A stretch of DNA of 44,427 nucleotides from Planctomycetota bacterium (GCA_021809185.1 JAKBAI010000014.1:1-44427); one strand, 5' to 3'. Shown: positions 27,741 through 37,454, counted from the first letter of the stretch. A program made the numbers and translations. Notes: a model not told the origin generated them from the sequence alone.

Positions 27741-29078
27741 TTAATTTTCCATTTCAATTCTTGGTAATCGTGGAAGAGGCTCATCTTGGATGTCGATAGC
27801 ATCCTGGCATTCAGAAAGTGCTCGTTGGAATTGCTCCTGGGTTTGATACATCAGTTGCAAAATTGGTTCACCGGAATGAACAAAAGTTCCTGGAGAGGCA
27901 TGCAAACAGATCCCTACGGCATGATCGATGGGATCCTCTTTGCGATGGCGTCCTGCTCCTAAATTCAATGCCGCTCGACCTAATTTTTCAGCATGTAGAC
28001 CCGTCAAATAACCAGAACGTTGCGCGGTAATCTGATAAGAAAACCCAGGAGAGGGCAAGCGATCAGGATCATCGATCACTTTTTCGTCACCCCCTTGATA
28101 TCGAATTATTTCCCGAAATTTCTCTAAAGCTTGGCCCGAATCGAGTGCCTTCTTAACCTGAGTCAACGCATCAGCTAGGGAAGAGCTTTTCCCAGCAAGG
28201 AGTACCATTTTTGCCGCCAAGCGCAACGATAGATCGATTAATTCCTGAGAATTGTTATCCTCTTTGGGAGCTTCTCCTTTAAGAATAGTGATGACCTCGC
28301 GAACTTCTAGAGCGTTACCGATCATCCGACCCAGCGGGGAATCCATTCGGGTCAGAAAGGTTGACATGTTGAGACCGTTTTTCTCCCCTATCTGTCTCAA
28401 CGAATCAGCGAGCTGCAACGCCTCGATCTGCGTTTTCATAAATGCCCCCAGACCGAATTTTACATCCATCACCAATCCCTTAATTCCTTCCGCCAATTTT
28501 TTACTCAAAATGGAAGCAGTAATTAAAGGGATGCTTTCAACCGTTGCCGTAACATCCCGTAAGGCATAGAGGGACCGATCGGCAGGCGCTATCTGAGCAG
28601 ATTGCCCGATCATCACTACTCCGATTTTATCGATCCCATTTTTTATTTCACTTTCGCTCAAGTGCACACGAAATCCGGGAATCGCTTCTAACTTATCAAG
28701 CGTACCCCCCGTGTGACCTAACCCGCGCCCGGAGATCATGGGAACCAGCACCCCACAGCATGCAGCGAGTGGGGCCAGAATCAGCGAGGTTTTGTCTCCA
28801 ACTCCTCCCGTGCTGTGTTTATCAACGGCATACGCTGATTGTGTCCCCCAATCGAGCTGATGGCCCGAATTGGTCATCGCTCGCGTTAGATTTGCAGTTT
28901 CGTTCGCACTCATCCCGCGACAAAAAATGGCCATTAGAAGTGCCCCAAGCTGATAATCGGTCCAATTTGTTTGCTGGCCTTGCGCCAGAGCGGTTGCCCC
29001 CTGTACGAAATCGGTGATCTCTTCTATGGAAAGCTCTTCCCCTTGTCGCTTTTGACGAATAATATCAACCGCACTCAT
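27741..29078 (-). CDS. deoA: Pyrimidine-nucleoside (thymidine) phosphorylase
   Basis: 445 residues. It carries the family signature SGRGLGHTGGTLDKLEAIPGF-type segment and DKHSTGGVGDKTSLILAP, which binds phosphate and the nucleoside. Converts thymidine or uridine plus phosphate to base and (deoxy)ribose-1-phosphate for nucleoside salvage. The three-domain order (helical N-terminal, phosphate-binding, C-terminal alpha/beta) is intact and length is normal. Distinguishing thymidine-only from broad pyrimidine enzymes needs more than motifs. ATG start. It is convergent with the kinase gene, only 24 bp apart, and lies 156 bp downstream of the C1-pathway gene on the same strand. Confidence 0.93.
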   Translation of the reverse strand: MSAVDIIRQKRQGEELSIEEITDFVQGATALAQGQQTNWTDYQLGALLMAIFCRGMSANETANLTRAMTNSGHQLDWGTQSAYAVDKHSTGGVGDKTSLILAPLAACCGVLVPMISGRGLGHTGGTLDKLEAIPGFRVHLSESEIKNGIDKIGVVMIGQSAQIAPADRSLYALRDVTATVESIPLITASILSKKLAEGIKGLVMDVKFGLGAFMKTQIEALQLADSLRQIGEKNGLNMSTFLTRMDSPLGRMIGNALEVREVITILKGEAPKEDNNSQELIDLSLRLAAKMVLLAGKSSSLADALTQVKKALDSGQALEKFREIIRYQGGDEKVIDDPDRLPSPGFSYQITAQRSGYLTGLHAEKLGRAALNLGAGRHRKEDPIDHAVGICLHASPGTFVHSGEPILQLMYQTQEQFQRALSECQDAIDIQDEPLPRLPRIEMEN

Positions 29079-29234
29079 CTGCTTCTCCTATGGATATTTT
29101 TTTGTGGAAATATTTGTTGGGTTGCTATTTGCCATATCTCTCCCCTATTACAAGTTTTTCATTACAAGTTTTTCACTTCTTTTCGAGAGAAATCCATTCG
29201 ATCATCCGAATTTTGAGTCAGATCATCCGCTAGG

Positions 29235-30356
29235 TTATTGTGGGGATCGATCTAGGTATAATTGGGCAACAGCAAAGGCGCAAGCTGCTTGAGAAACCTT
29301 TTCTCCAAATAGTTGACTAAATTCCTGAATAGGTACCGATTGTAGATCTGGATGAGATTGGCACCACTGTTGCCAAATCTCTCGAGCTAGCCAATCCCCA
29401 GCACCACTGACAATCACATTCTTAATCGGCGGATTCGCAGATCCCCTGTCATCATTACCAACATCATTACCAAGATAATTTCCAACATAGAGAACATCAT
29501 TCGGATCGGCATATCGTTGCCATAATCGATCGAGACCCTGTATAATTTGTTTTTTCTGGCATTCTTTCAAACTCTTAGCAAAATCGATAATCGATTTCCA
29601 AGATATTAAATCGGCATCCCCACCGAGCATACGGGCTAAACGGGCGTGACAAAACGGTTTGGTTAACGGTTTGCCATCCGGGGTATCGAGATCTTTTTCA
29701 TTTTCGGGTAATTGATCCAACAGAACATATAAATCGGCACTCGTGGCAAACCATTCCGCTGTCAAATGAGGATAAGCAAAAGCGCAGATGGGGGTTCGCC
29801 TGACACCCGTATAAATCAATTCCTGATAGTGAAGCCGATCGATGTCGTTTAGGCCAATGCTCCTTGGCTGATGTTGGTGAATAGGAATAATATCGGTTGT
29901 TGTGGAACCAATATCGATAAGAATGGAACTAGAAGAATTGAATCGACCAAGATAAGTAGCTAGAGCATGCCAGTTACTTGCAGCGACTGCCAGGGGATAA
30001 TTCATTGCCTTGGTAGGGTCAAGAAAACCGTGGCCTATGGCCCAGATTTTTAGTTCCTGATTTGGGAAAAAACGCCTAACAGATGATAGGATATGTTCCA
30101 CCCCTTGCTGTTTATTGGTAAAACAATCACATAACTCTCCCGTCATGGTAACAGCAAGAGTCACTTGATCCGAACGAAGGGCTTCTTCGTTTTTTCCACA
30201 AGATCGCAGTAGCTCCACCACTAGATTAAATAGGGATTCCCCGAGCTGATGCGGATATTTCCACAGCGGGAAGGGCTGGGAAACGGCTTCCCCCTCCGCT
30301 GTTGCTAACTTCAGATTGGCACCACCAATATCCAAACCGATTACCAGAGGGGTCAA
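29235..30356 (-). CDS. Predicted tetrahydromethanopterin-linked C1-pathway protein (ASKHA ATPase fold, MfnF-like)
   Basis: 373 residues. ATP-binding motifs of the acetate/sugar kinase fold: IGLDIGGANLK at the start and IDIGSTTTDIIPI in the middle, with VSGAGDW near the C-terminus. This matches the hydantoinase-A-like family found beside H4MPT C1-transfer genes and, in methanogens, the MfnF enzyme that builds the methanofuran core. In planctomycetes it accompanies the H4MPT formaldehyde oxidation route. No other gene of that pathway is in this window. The start is a TTG at 30356 (no in-frame ATG between it and the upstream TAA). A short repeat (GNYLGNDVGND) lies near residues 293-303. Confidence 0.75.
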   Translation of the reverse strand: MTPLVIGLDIGGANLKLATAEGEAVSQPFPLWKYPHQLGESLFNLVVELLRSCGKNEEALRSDQVTLAVTMTGELCDCFTNKQQGVEHILSSVRRFFPNQELKIWAIGHGFLDPTKAMNYPLAVAASNWHALATYLGRFNSSSSILIDIGSTTTDIIPIHQHQPRSIGLNDIDRLHYQELIYTGVRRTPICAFAYPHLTAEWFATSADLYVLLDQLPENEKDLDTPDGKPLTKPFCHARLARMLGGDADLISWKSIIDFAKSLKECQKKQIIQGLDRLWQRYADPNDVLYVGNYLGNDVGNDDRGSANPPIKNVIVSGAGDWLAREIWQQWCQSHPDLQSVPIQEFSQLFGEKVSQAACAFAVAQLYLDRSPQ

Positions 30357-30449
30357 GTTATTATTTCTTTCTGGATTGTTGAAGCTTTTTTATTTTTAAT
30401 GATTACAATACATTTTCATTTTCTCCGATCAGGATAATATCGGTTATCC

Positions 30450-30478
30450 ACGACAGAAGATCGGACGAAACATATACT
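30450..30478 (+). promoter_or_regulatory. Possible sigma-70 type promoter for the Hsp70 gene
   Basis: ACGACA (30450-30455) and TATACT (30473-30478) are separated by 17 bases and lie about 60 bases before the Hsp70 start; they match the -35 and -10 consensus at four and five of six positions. The divergent C1-pathway gene shares this 180-bp interval. Near the -35 is TTATCCACG, one base from a DnaA box. Confidence 0.4.
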
Positions 30479-30536
30479 ATTAAAAACAGAGTAAAAGCAA
30501 AATCGATCAAAAAAATGAGTTTGGAAAGATAGATTT

Positions 30537-33449
30537 ATGGGTAGATATTTAATCGGAATCGACCTGGGAACCACGAATAGTGCGATGGGGGTAATCGATT
30601 TAAGCATGCACCCGCGAATTGATCAGCTCGGCTTGAAGACATTCCCGATGCGTCAGCTCGTGGATCGTGCTGAAATTGGTCAACAATCACTGCTGCCCTC
30701 TTTTCTCTATTTGCCAGGCGAGAACGATCTCCCTCCTGGTTCTACCAGTTTACCATGGCATGCAGATAATAAAGATATTATCGGAGCATTTGCGCGAAAG
30801 CAAGGTAGTCGGATTCCGGGACGGTTAGTGAGTTCAGCAAAATCGTGGTTAGGCCATGCAGGGGTCGATCGCACCAGTGCATTATTACCTTGGGGCGCAC
30901 CAGCTGAGGTTCAACGGCTTTCTCCGCTGGAGGTTTCGACTCGTTATCTCCGACATATGGTCGATTGTTGGAATTTCGATCACCCTAAAGACTTACTAGA
31001 GGATCAGGAGATTGTTTTGACTATCCCTGCCTCTTTTGATGATGTTGCCCGGAATCTAACTCTCCAAGCGGCACAGAATGCGGGAATGAAGCAGGTCACT
31101 CTACTTGAAGAGCCGCAGGCCGCTTTTTATTGCTGGATTGCTCTCAGCCCTATTGAAGAATCGGTGCGAATGGCACCGGGGATGCGCTGTGTGGTTGTGG
31201 ATGTTGGTGGGGGTACCAGCGATTTTAGCTTGATCTTAGCTGGTGAAGAACAGGGGGAATTATCCTTTATTCGGGAGGCGGTGGGGGATCATTTACTATT
31301 GGGCGGGGATAATATGGACCATGCTCTCGCTCATCGGATCGAAAAGAAATGGGGGGCGAATACACGATTGGATAGCGTGCAGTTCAGTATGCTGGTGCAA
31401 TCGTGCCGGCAAGCAAAAGAGGTACTGCTAGCAGAAAATCCACCGGAAAAATATCCGATCCAGATTATTGGTCGAGGTCGATCGGTTATTGGCGGATCTT
31501 TGCATAGTTCTTTATCTCTTGCTGAAATTCAGGAAGTGCTTCTCGATGGATTCTTTCCGTTCTGTGATTTGCAAAGTGAACCACAACGTACCGCTCGTAG
31601 CGGTTTACAAGAGATGGGATTGCCCTATGTTCATGACCCTGCTATCACCCATCACTTAGCCAGTTTTTTACGTCGGCAACTGAAACCGGATGAACGTCCT
31701 GATACTATCTTATTTAATGGGGGCGTTTTCCAGCCCGGGGTTATCCGCCAACGGCTAGTCGAGGTGATGCAGCGCTGGTACGAACCCAGCAATAATTCCA
31801 GCAATAATTCCAACAATGATGCCAATAACCGATCTTGGTCCCCGATGGTTTTGGTCAATCCTTCTCTGGATCTTGCGGTCGCTTGGGGCGCTGCGTATTA
31901 TGCTTGGCTTAAGCATGTCGGCGGGAAACGAATTGGCGGCGGTATCCCCCGCTCTTATTATATTGGAATTGAAACGGGGCAGAAAACGGAAGGTTCGGGT
32001 CTTCATGCAGATAAGAACGAATCTTCTTCCTCATTGGAAACTCAACCCAGCGAGGGAAAATCAGATTTGCAATCGGTATTATGTATTCTGCCGCGCCATC
32101 TTGAAGAGGGGAGCGAAGTGAAATTGGAACAGCCGATTCTAGAATTGGCACTGGGGGAACCGATTTTATTTCCGCTTTATTCTTCTACGGTTCGGGGGGG
32201 GGATCAAGCCGGTCAAGTATTCAATTTGAGTAGTAAACAGATTTTATCTCTCCCCGCAGTTCATACCATTCTTCGCGGGGGGAAGCGAAGCGGTATAAAA
32301 AAGGTGCCAGTAACTTTACAAGCTCGTTCCACCCCCATTGGAACTTTGGAGTTATACTGTGTTGCCGAGGATCAATCGAATCGCTGGAAATTGGAATTCA
32401 GTGTTCGCGATGTTGTTTTTGATCTAACCAAGGAAGAAGGGGACAAACTAAATCAGAGGGTAGAGGCTATTATTCCCGAAGAGAATGTGCAGCTCGCGGG
32501 GGACTGGCTCCGTAAAACTTTTGTAGAGGGGAGTTTCGAACCGAAGGAACTGACCAAAAAGCTCGAAATGGTGTTGGAGTCCCCGCGCGGGGACTGGTCG
32601 ATGTACGTTTGCCGGCGATTATGGGAGTTCTTATCGGAAGTAGCACCTCAGCGGTCTCGATCAGGTGCCCATTTGAATCGCTGGTATTCTCTAGTTGGCT
32701 ATTGTTTACGTCCCGGCTTTGGAGATCCCTTGGATCGATATCGAATCGATCAGCTCTGGAAATTATTGGCAAGTCCAACCCGGCAAGAACCGGGAGTAAA
32801 AAATAATTCAATAAATCGCAATGCGAATCTAGATTCAGGGGCCGATTACTGGATTATGTGGCGCCGAGTTGCTGGGGGACTAACTACCGGATTACAACAG
32901 ACGTTGTGGAATCGCCTCCGGCCTGTTCTCTTGCCTGGAAAAGGGAAATCTGCGGGTAAAACAGGACCGAATGAATGGGTTGAAATGTGGCGAACAGTGG
33001 CTAGTTTGGAACGTCTAGATACTGGAATTAAACAATCTCTGGGCGAGGCACTCTTACAGCAACTGAAGCGACCCCCGCTGGGACCACATCTGTTCTGGTC
33101 TCTAACGCGCTTGGGGGCACGCAGTTTATTTTATGGACCGCTCAACACGATTTTGCATCCAGAGATTGTGGAGAAATGGTTGAAGCAGATTTTGGAATAT
33201 CAACCTCAAAACGAACATGAACATATCGCTCGAGCTTTTGCCATGGCTCAGTTTGGGCGATTAACTGGTCAACGTGCTTTAGATATCGATCAGGAACTGC
33301 GCGAGACGATCAAAGAGTTTTTTGCCAAACACACCTTTTCTGAAGAATGGAATCGAATGCTTTCCGAAGTAACCATCAACCAATCTGAAGAATACACAAG
33401 ACTGTTTGGCGAATCGCTTCCTGTTGGTCTTCGACTGATGAATCAATAA
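30537..33449 (+). CDS. Hsp70 (DnaK-like) family protein with DUF3731-type C-terminal region
   Basis: 970 residues, much longer than DnaK. The ATPase domain is clear: phosphate-1 motif GIDLGTTNS (7-15), phosphate-2 motif VDVGGGTSDFS, LLGGDNMD, and the adenosine segment LFNGGVFQPGVIR. The substrate-binding domain is divergent and a C-terminal region of about 300 residues (WSMYVCRRLWEFL..., YWIMWRRVAGGL...) matches the DUF3731-type tail found on a group of Hsp70s. An SNNSSNNSNN insertion (about 419-430) lies in the nucleotide domain. The role is not defined for this group. ATG start; transcribed away from the C1-pathway gene. Confidence 0.9.
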   Translation: MGRYLIGIDLGTTNSAMGVIDLSMHPRIDQLGLKTFPMRQLVDRAEIGQQSLLPSFLYLPGENDLPPGSTSLPWHADNKDIIGAFARKQGSRIPGRLVSSAKSWLGHAGVDRTSALLPWGAPAEVQRLSPLEVSTRYLRHMVDCWNFDHPKDLLEDQEIVLTIPASFDDVARNLTLQAAQNAGMKQVTLLEEPQAAFYCWIALSPIEESVRMAPGMRCVVVDVGGGTSDFSLILAGEEQGELSFIREAVGDHLLLGGDNMDHALAHRIEKKWGANTRLDSVQFSMLVQSCRQAKEVLLAENPPEKYPIQIIGRGRSVIGGSLHSSLSLAEIQEVLLDGFFPFCDLQSEPQRTARSGLQEMGLPYVHDPAITHHLASFLRRQLKPDERPDTILFNGGVFQPGVIRQRLVEVMQRWYEPSNNSSNNSNNDANNRSWSPMVLVNPSLDLAVAWGAAYYAWLKHVGGKRIGGGIPRSYYIGIETGQKTEGSGLHADKNESSSSLETQPSEGKSDLQSVLCILPRHLEEGSEVKLEQPILELALGEPILFPLYSSTVRGGDQAGQVFNLSSKQILSLPAVHTILRGGKRSGIKKVPVTLQARSTPIGTLELYCVAEDQSNRWKLEFSVRDVVFDLTKEEGDKLNQRVEAIIPEENVQLAGDWLRKTFVEGSFEPKELTKKLEMVLESPRGDWSMYVCRRLWEFLSEVAPQRSRSGAHLNRWYSLVGYCLRPGFGDPLDRYRIDQLWKLLASPTRQEPGVKNNSINRNANLDSGADYWIMWRRVAGGLTTGLQQTLWNRLRPVLLPGKGKSAGKTGPNEWVEMWRTVASLERLDTGIKQSLGEALLQQLKRPPLGPHLFWSLTRLGARSLFYGPLNTILHPEIVEKWLKQILEYQPQNEHEHIARAFAMAQFGRLTGQRALDIDQELRETIKEFFAKHTFSEEWNRMLSEVTINQSEEYTRLFGESLPVGLRLMNQ

Positions 33450-33500
33450 GCGATTTCAACTAGATAAACTTTTTTTAATTAAGCATTTTCTAAGCGATTA

Positions 33501-33537
33501 AACTGTAGTGAAATTATAATCACTACAGTTATTTTTT
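33501..33537 (+). terminator. Intrinsic terminator after the Hsp70 gene
   Basis: AACTGTAGTGA, loop AATTATAA, TCACTACAGTT (11-bp perfect stem) followed by ATTTTTT, about 50 bp past the stop codon. Confidence 0.85.
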
Positions 33538-34277
33538 ACTCCTCATATAAGAAAAATATTATTTATTGGGTTCTGTTTAGTTGACAAAATACTCACAATG
33601 AGAATTGATTATTCACAAAATCTTCTCGGATTATTCACAAAAGAATGCTAATATTATGAATTTCTTCTTCATCATTTCTTCTCTCATTTTTCATCATATT
33701 CGACTTGTTCATGTTTTATAAATAACTATTATGAAACAGTGTAGTACAGATGATTTTTAAATATTGTATTACGCATTGATGTTTGCAAAAATGTTATCTG
33801 TGAGACGATGAGTTGTATATCCTGATGTATATGTTGATAAATATTCATATGAAAATCAAAATATGCAACAAAAATCATTCCTTGTCATGGATCGGTTTTT
33901 GGAATCGTGAAGAAATGATGTATGAATAAAAGCCAGGAATATAATTAAATAATTGTTTGTTCATCATTGTTTTGGATTTTGTAACGAATTGTAATTATAG
34001 GAAGATTACTTACTTTAGCTCTTGGGGAAGATGAGAGTGAGTAGCCTGTTCTTAAATATGCAAATAAGCCTAACCAAATGCCTAACAATCATCACAAGCT
34101 TTGTAAACATCAAAGAATATTTGTTCGAGTTTTCAATATCGATCGCTCCTAAGAGTTGGTAAATTCGAAACTAAATTGTTTTACCATTGCCTACTTCAAT
34201 TCTCTGCAAAAACCGGGAATCGGAGGCCTATTGTTGTCTGGTTAAGTGATTTATTGTTTTAATTGAGGAAAAAGAAG
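33538..34277. other. Intergenic region upstream of the DUF1559 gene
   Basis: About 740 bp, AT-rich, with pyrimidine-rich runs. It holds a 14-bp direct repeat (33607-33642) and should contain the DUF1559 promoter. No frame or RNA gene supported. Confidence 0.5.
33607..33642 (+). repeat. Direct repeat GATTATTCACAAAA, two copies at 22-bp period
   Basis: Copies at 33607-33620 and 33629-33642, so they lie on about the same face of the helix. A related ACTCACAA is at about 33591. Each core TTATTCACA fits the loose DnaA-box pattern TTWTNCACA. Could be a binding site for DnaA or for another regulator. Confidence 0.5.
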
Positions 34278-35423
34278 ATGAGTTTTCGTAGACTTAATTC
34301 ACAAGCAGATCTCCGGCGAGGATTTACGCTTATTGAATTATTGGTTGTTATTGCCATTATCGCTATTTTAATTGGATTGTTATTACCAGCGGTGCAAAAA
34401 GTTCGTGAAGCTGCGGCTAGGAGCCAATGCACCAATAACCTCAAACAGATGGGGTTGGCTTGTGCGAATTATGAAAGTGCCTATGGGGTTCTTCCTCCGG
34501 GGGGTGAAGGGAGTACCACGGGTGCCGGTGGCTTATTGGTCCCATATTTTTCCAATGAGTTGTTTGTTGGCGGTGTTCAGGTCGTGAATGCTAGCAGTGG
34601 AACCTCCGCTGCAGGTCAAGGGTTGCCAATGCACTCGGTCTTTTATTACATTTTGCCTTATATCGAACAGCAAAATCTCTATAATATGATCGACCCAAAT
34701 CAGTATTACAATGCCCCATCGGTTGCCTATCCCAATCATAATATAGCATTTCAAACAGTAGTTAAAACCTTTATTTGCCCCTCGTATCCTTTTGAAAAAC
34801 AGGATTCTTTCGGTTGGGCTTATGTCGATTATGCGGCTACGGTTTATACCGATATTCAAGTCAATCCCTCCTTTTCGAATTATGGATTGCGTGATAAAGT
34901 GAATGCTCGTCAACGTGGTGCTATGGATACGGCTCAGGTTGGTCTGGTACAAATTACGGATGGTACCTCGAACACTTTTCTGATTGCTGAAGATGCTGCT
35001 CGCCGGCAAAATTATGTAACGAACCCGATTTATATCGATCCAGCAACAGGTTTAGGCATTGCTGTAAATGATAATTCTTCCTTTTTAACTCGCCGATTCT
35101 GGCGTTGGGGAGAACAAGATGCTGGTGGTTTCGGTGTTTCTGGCGATCCTCTGCTCGATACCTCTTCCACCTCCTTCAAGATTATTAATAACAATAATTT
35201 CAATGCGGCTGGAGATGGCCCAATTGTTAATGGTGTCCCCTGCTGGAAAATTATTAATAACTGCGGTCCGAACGATGAAATTTTTGCGTTCCATCCAGGT
35301 GGCGCCAATATTGTTTTTGCAGATGGTCATGTCTCTTTTCTGCGTGAATCCTTATCCCCTGTTGTCGTTTCCTCGCTCACTTCCCGCCAAGGGGGCGAAA
35401 ATACTATTCAGTATGATAACTAA
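34278..35423 (+). CDS. DUF1559 prepilin-like protein
   Basis: 381 residues from the ATG at 34278. A short basic lead is followed by the type IV pilin cleavage motif and hydrophobic helix ([19 protein letters not shown]), then [20 protein letters not shown], the standard start of planctomycete DUF1559 proteins. Near the C-terminus is the H-X9-DG motif ([18 protein letters not shown]). The protein is expected to be cleaved by a prepilin peptidase and exposed on the cell surface; its role is unknown. The start is decided by GAGGA eight bases before the ATG; a TTG at 34263 overlaps that site. Followed by a hairpin and a small lipoprotein gene, the usual pairing. Confidence 0.95.
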   Translation: MSFRRLNSQADLRRGFTLIELLVVIAIIAILIGLLLPAVQKVREAAARSQCTNNLKQMGLACANYESAYGVLPPGGEGSTTGAGGLLVPYFSNELFVGGVQVVNASSGTSAAGQGLPMHSVFYYILPYIEQQNLYNMIDPNQYYNAPSVAYPNHNIAFQTVVKTFICPSYPFEKQDSFGWAYVDYAATVYTDIQVNPSFSNYGLRDKVNARQRGAMDTAQVGLVQITDGTSNTFLIAEDAARRQNYVTNPIYIDPATGLGIAVNDNSSFLTRRFWRWGEQDAGGFGVSGDPLLDTSSTSFKIINNNNFNAAGDGPIVNGVPCWKIINNCGPNDEIFAFHPGGANIVFADGHVSFLRESLSPVVVSSLTSRQGGENTIQYDN

Positions 35424-35462
35424 TTTTATCTCTGGATAGTTCGTTTTATCAGAATTAATTTT

Positions 35463-35497
35463 GGACTGATTTTTCCAATCAGTCCATTTTCGTTTTT
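35463..35497 (+). terminator. Hairpin terminator between DUF1559 and lipoprotein genes
   Basis: GGACTGAT, loop TTTTCCA, ATCAGTCC, followed by ATTTTCGTTTTT. It lies between two genes that would otherwise form an operon, so it could lower downstream expression. The lipoprotein gene starts 20 bases later, leaving little room for a separate promoter. Confidence 0.7.
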
Positions 35498-35517
35498 ACT
35501 TATTTTTTGGAGAATTA

Positions 35518-35982
35518 ATGATTCAGAATAAACTTATTTGTAATCGTCTAGTAATCCCGATTTTTATTAGTGCATTTTTGATCGGATGCGGTCCGAAGCT
35601 ACCTCCTAAATCGCTGGAAAAACAGACCTCCGTCAAAGGGAAAGTTGTGTTTTCTAATGGTACTGTTTTGAATAGTGGTTTGGTACGAATGATCCCTGCG
35701 GATAGCGTAGATAAAGATGGCTTGACCTACGAAGTGAGTGGTATTGTGCGAAACCAAGGGGAATTCCATGTCGGACCTGGAGGGAATCCTATCAATCTGG
35801 ATGGGACACCAACGGGGGTGATTCCAGGCAAATACAAAGTGATTATTGAACCTGCTGGAGAGATTCCGGTACCCGGCACCAATGCGCATCAGATTCCCCT
35901 AGCTTATCGTTCGGCCAAAACGACTCCGGAAGAATTAACGGTTGGTAGTACCGATATGGATATCACCATCACTCTCAAGTAA
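35518..35982 (+). CDS. Small lipoprotein with a carboxypeptidase-regulatory-like (beta-sandwich) domain
   Basis: 154 residues. The lipoprotein signal ends in lipobox LIGC, Cys24. The rest is a small beta-rich domain (SVKGKVVFSNGTVLNSGLVRM...TGVIPGKYKVIIEP) like those that occur after DUF1559 genes in planctomycetes. Ribosome site GGAGA five bases before the ATG. Predicted to sit on the outer face of a membrane. No enzymatic motif; the pairing with the prepilin-like protein suggests a shared surface role, but this is inference. Confidence 0.85.
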   Translation: MIQNKLICNRLVIPIFISAFLIGCGPKLPPKSLEKQTSVKGKVVFSNGTVLNSGLVRMIPADSVDKDGLTYEVSGIVRNQGEFHVGPGGNPINLDGTPTGVIPGKYKVIIEPAGEIPVPGTNAHQIPLAYRSAKTTPEELTVGSTDMDITITLK

Positions 35983-36135
35983 TTAAGGAGTAATCCAGAA
36001 GTAATCGAGGAGTAGGATAGACGTCGATTACTTTCAGTTTAGAAGATTCGAGCTATCCCGATGGATCATTCCTCTAAAGTTTTCTGTCTGTGATCGCGGT
36101 AGTTAATAATTCTTGATTTTCAGTATTTCTAGTTA

Positions 36136-37428
36136 TTAGATTATCTGTGGGATCATCTCTTGGAGATAGAGCCGGGCTAGGTTGAGAGCTAGATGGGCAC
36201 AGCGGCTCTGAATTTCTTGTTGGTTTCCCAACCAGCAAAAATGGGTACTATAAACACCTTGCGGGTGAGCGATAGCGCAATACACTGTTCCAACGGGGTG
36301 GTTTTCATTAATGGCAGCAGGGTCGGCCAATCCAATGGTGCTGATCGCTAGATCGGTCTGGAAACGTTGACGGCAGCTGATAGCCATGGCTTCGGCCACA
36401 CGCCCATCGACCTCGCCAACTTCGGCAATCAATTCTTCCGGCACGCCTAATTCACGAATTTTCCAGTCGCGATTATTAGCGACAATCGCTCCGCGGAACC
36501 AGTTCCTAGAGCCACTTATCTGACCCAAGCGGTGGGCAATCAACCCTGATGTTACACACTCTGCGGTCGCGATTGTTTTCTTTTTCTCTTTCAATAATTG
36601 CATAACGATATCTTGCAAATTGTCGCTGCCCGTACCATAGACTAGTGAACCTAAACGTTCGCGAATCAGTTGTTCGGTCGGCGCAATTTGAGCTTCGGCT
36701 TCTTCTCGTGTTTTGCCCCGCGCGATAATCCGTAAGGATATAATGGCATCGCTTGCTGTTATCCCTACTTCAGGCACTCTACCCCGCTTGGTTATATCGA
36801 CCAAGCGTTGTTCCAGAGCCGATTCCCCTTCGCCAAATGTATTGATTTTACGTTCCAACAATACCCCGCTCCCCTGCCCTAATTTTTGTAACCTGGGAAC
36901 CACCTGTTCATAAAACATCCGATACATCTCGGAGGGGACGCCCGGCATCGCTACCACGATCGTTTCTGGCATCGAATGCTTGGTTGCATCGAAGCTCGAT
37001 TTAGCAATCGGCATCCAGATACCCGGAGCAGTACCGATTGGATTGGCAAGAGGTTCGGACCCTTTTGGAAATTGGGCTTGGATGCGGTTGCGTTCGGGCA
37101 TGGTCCTATTTCTGCGGCGAAACAGCTCTTCGATAAACTTTAGCGACTCGCTATCTTCATATAAATCTACCCCGGCAGTTTTTGCCAATACTTCTCGGGT
37201 GAGATCATCAAGTGTTGGTCCTAGTCCTCCTGTGGCAACGACCAGATCGGCCCGATCGACTGCCGCGCGGAATACCGATATATTATCGGCCAGATCGTCC
37301 GAAACGGTGGTATGAAAGGCGACAGGAATCCCAATTTCGCCTAGATGTTTGCTAAGCCATTGGCTATGAGTATCTATATTTTGTCCAGTGGTCAACTCAC
37401 TACCAATGGAAATAATTTCGCTTTTCAT
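36136..37428 (-). CDS. cinA: CinA family protein (competence/damage-inducible type; NMN amidase-like C-terminal domain)
   Basis: 430 residues from the ATG at 37428, which has AGGA about seven bases upstream; the frame stays open further upstream through a hairpin and is not used. N-terminal domain: MoCF/MogA-like fold with IISIGSELTTGQ, VVATGGLGPTLDDLTREV and the TAPGIW segment (CinA pyrophosphatase type). C-terminal domain: CinA amidohydrolase family (SGSRNWFRGAIVANN, HPVGTVYCAIAH). The motif that is normally AESCTGG reads AECVTSG, so the conserved Ser is Cys (codon 36556-36558), and the later GIAGP reads GLADP. It may be a pyridine-nucleotide amidase with altered chemistry or inactive in that domain. 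Confidence 0.9.
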   Translation of the reverse strand: MKSEIISIGSELTTGQNIDTHSQWLSKHLGEIGIPVAFHTTVSDDLADNISVFRAAVDRADLVVATGGLGPTLDDLTREVLAKTAGVDLYEDSESLKFIEELFRRRNRTMPERNRIQAQFPKGSEPLANPIGTAPGIWMPIAKSSFDATKHSMPETIVVAMPGVPSEMYRMFYEQVVPRLQKLGQGSGVLLERKINTFGEGESALEQRLVDITKRGRVPEVGITASDAIISLRIIARGKTREEAEAQIAPTEQLIRERLGSLVYGTGSDNLQDIVMQLLKEKKKTIATAECVTSGLIAHRLGQISGSRNWFRGAIVANNRDWKIRELGVPEELIAEVGEVDGRVAEAMAISCRQRFQTDLAISTIGLADPAAINENHPVGTVYCAIAHPQGVYSTHFCWLGNQQEIQSRCAHLALNLARLYLQEMIPQII

Positions 37429-37454
37429 GCTGGTTCCTGATCCATATGCTATAT

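Noticed and set aside
27212-27802. 196-residue antisense frame across the kinase tail
   Set aside because: It is the mirror of a Lys/Pro/Glu-rich repeat tail and gives a Ser/Phe/Leu-rich low-complexity product, a known artefact of such composition.
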